From an uncultured Novosphingobium sp. (GTDB lineage: Bacteria > Pseudomonadota > Alphaproteobacteria > Sphingomonadales > Sphingomonadaceae), in contig CALCQB010000084.1 in the NCBI GenBank assembly GCA_937897535.1, positions 1 to 5,337 on the forward strand: a DNA stretch of 5,337 bases. Direction: 5' to 3'. Made by a program: the position numbers and the translations under genes. The stretch's first letter is position 1, and every line of letters starts with the position of its first letter. A model generated the notes under the pieces. The model saw only the letters and a list, made by a program, of their open reading frames with translations, searched no databases and was not told the DNA's origin. Below, in pieces: positions 4,312 through 5,337 of the stretch.

Positions 4312-5337
4312 ATGACCGCGATCATTGACATCCACGCCCGTGAAATCCTCGACAGCCGCGGCAACCCGACGGTTGAAGTCGATGTCCTGCTCGACGACGG
4401 TTCGTTCGGCCGCGCCGCCGTGCCCTCGGGCGCATCGACCGGCGCGCACGAAGCGGTCGAGCTGCGCGATGGCGACAAGGCCCGCTACCTCGGCAAGGGG
4501 GTTCGCAACGCCGTCAAGGCGGTCAATACCGAGATCAGCGACGCGTTGCTCGGCTTCGATGCCGAAGACCAGCGCGATATCGACGCCCGGATGATCGAGC
4601 TCGACGGGACCGAGAACAAGGCCCGGCTTGGCGCGAACGCAATCCTCGGCACGTCGCTGGCCGTGGCCAAGGCTGCCGCCGATGCGCGCGGCCTGCCGCT
4701 TTACAGCTATGTCGGCGGGGTTTCGGCGCATGTGCTGCCGGTGCCGATGATGAACATCATCAACGGCGGTGAGCATGCCGACAACCCGATCGATTTCCAG
4801 GAATTCATGATCATGCCGGTCGGCGCGCCCAGCCTGGCCGAAGCCGTGCGGTGGGGCAGCGAGATATTCCACACCCTCAAGAAGGGCCTGCACGACAAGG
4901 GGCTGGCGACCGCAGTTGGCGACGAGGGCGGGTTCGCCCCGAACCTGTCGAGCACCCGCGCTGCGCTCGATTTCATCATGGAATCGATCGCCAAGGCCGG
5001 TTTCCAGGCCGGGACCGAGATCAAGCTGGCGCTCGACTGTGCCGCGACCGAGTTCTTCAAGAACGGCAAGTACGAGATCAGCGGCGAGGGGCTGTCGCTC
5101 AGCCCCGTCGAAATGGCCGACTATCTTGCGGCGCTCTGCGCCGACTATCCGATCATCTCGATCGAAGATGGAATGGGCGAAGACGATTTCGAAGGCTGGA
5201 AGGCGATCACCGACAAGATCGGGCATCAGGTCCAGCTGGTCGGCGACGATCTGTTCGTGACCAACCCCAAGCGCCTGAAGATGGGGATCGACATGGGCCT
5301 GGCCAATTCGCTGCTGGTCAAGGTCAACCAGATCGGC
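4312..5337 (+). CDS. eno: Enolase (phosphopyruvate hydratase), N-terminal 342 residues (3' end outside window)
   Basis: Enolase interconverts 2-phosphoglycerate and phosphoenolpyruvate in glycolysis and gluconeogenesis; in many proteobacteria it also joins the RNA degradosome. The N-terminal domain begins MTAIIDIHAREILDSRGNPT and contains the mobile loop SGASTGAHEAVELRD. The barrel domain carries MMNIINGGEHADN, the general acid/base Glu in GDEGGFAPN (E205, E209 in E. coli), Mg ligands D242 (LALDCAATEF), E285 (SIEDGM) and D312 (GDDLFVTN), and the catalytic Lys in LVKVNQIG (K337, K342 in E. coli) just before the window edge. All key residues present are intact. About 85 residues are missing on the right. 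ATG 4312 fits the family start and has AGGAG (4296-4300) 11 nt upstream. It diverges from the membrane-protein operon. Confidence 0.98.
   Translation, partial: MTAIIDIHAREILDSRGNPTVEVDVLLDDGSFGRAAVPSGASTGAHEAVELRDGDKARYLGKGVRNAVKAVNTEISDALLGFDAEDQRDIDARMIELDGTENKARLGANAILGTSLAVAKAAADARGLPLYSYVGGVSAHVLPVPMMNIINGGEHADNPIDFQEFMIMPVGAPSLAEAVRWGSEIFHTLKKGLHDKGLATAVGDEGGFAPNLSSTRAALDFIMESIAKAGFQAGTEIKLALDCAATEFFKNGKYEISGEGLSLSPVEMADYLAALCADYPIISIEDGMGEDDFEGWKAITDKIGHQVQLVGDDLFVTNPKRLKMGIDMGLANSLLVKVNQIG

Noticed and set aside
4302..4328. Eight-codon open frame (MPRHDRDH) overlapping the eno start as a possible regulatory upstream ORF
   Set aside because: Its ATG is only 1 nt after the AGGAG, too close for normal initiation, while the eno ATG is spaced acceptably. 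Probably chance.
4189..5226. 345-codon open frame on the minus strand
   Set aside because: It lies antisense to eno, whose product is unmistakable with all catalytic residues; the frame is open because of GC-rich third-position bias. It also runs across the divergent promoter region.

Overview
The window is GC-rich, densely packed chromosomal DNA from an alphaproteobacterium. The protein sequences look most like the order Sphingomonadales, plausibly Erythrobacteraceae or a relative. That placement rests on the protein style, the carB-greA linkage and the DUF4170 gene; it is an inference, not a database result. No mobile element, tRNA, rRNA or CRISPR array is visible.

Layout, left to right. 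Positions 1-1395 (+) hold the 3' part of carB (carbamoyl-phosphate synthase large subunit), cut by the window edge. A 105-nt leader follows, with a strong GC hairpin and a promoter-like element buried in the last codons of carB. greA (1501-1977, +) is complete and ends at a perfect 26-nt palindrome that can terminate transcription from both sides. Facing it on the minus strand is a small DUF4170-type gene (2015-2242). Next come four minus-strand genes, 4155 down to 2324, tightly packed and apparently one operon. They encode a Lys/Ala-rich helical protein with a C-terminal membrane anchor (A), a two-helix holin-X/YqjE-like membrane protein (B), a small YqjK-like single-span protein (C) and a protein with a DUF883/ElaB-like anchor (D). 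B/C overlap as ATGA and C/D as GTGA. A 156-nt divergent intergenic region separates this operon from eno (4312 onward, +), which encodes enolase and is cut by the right edge after 342 codons.

The flanking genes are housekeeping: pyrimidine/arginine precursor synthesis, rescue of stalled RNA polymerase, and glycolysis. The unusual part is the four-gene membrane-protein operon. Its order and protein architectures recall the enterobacterial yqjD-yqjE-yqjK cluster (ribosome-associated inner-membrane DUF883 protein, holin-X protein, small membrane protein), but the first gene is enlarged by a histone-H1-like basic tail and a long charged helix, and there is a second anchor protein at the end. A role in envelope stress, stationary phase or tethering of nucleic acid or ribosomes to the membrane is a hypothesis only.
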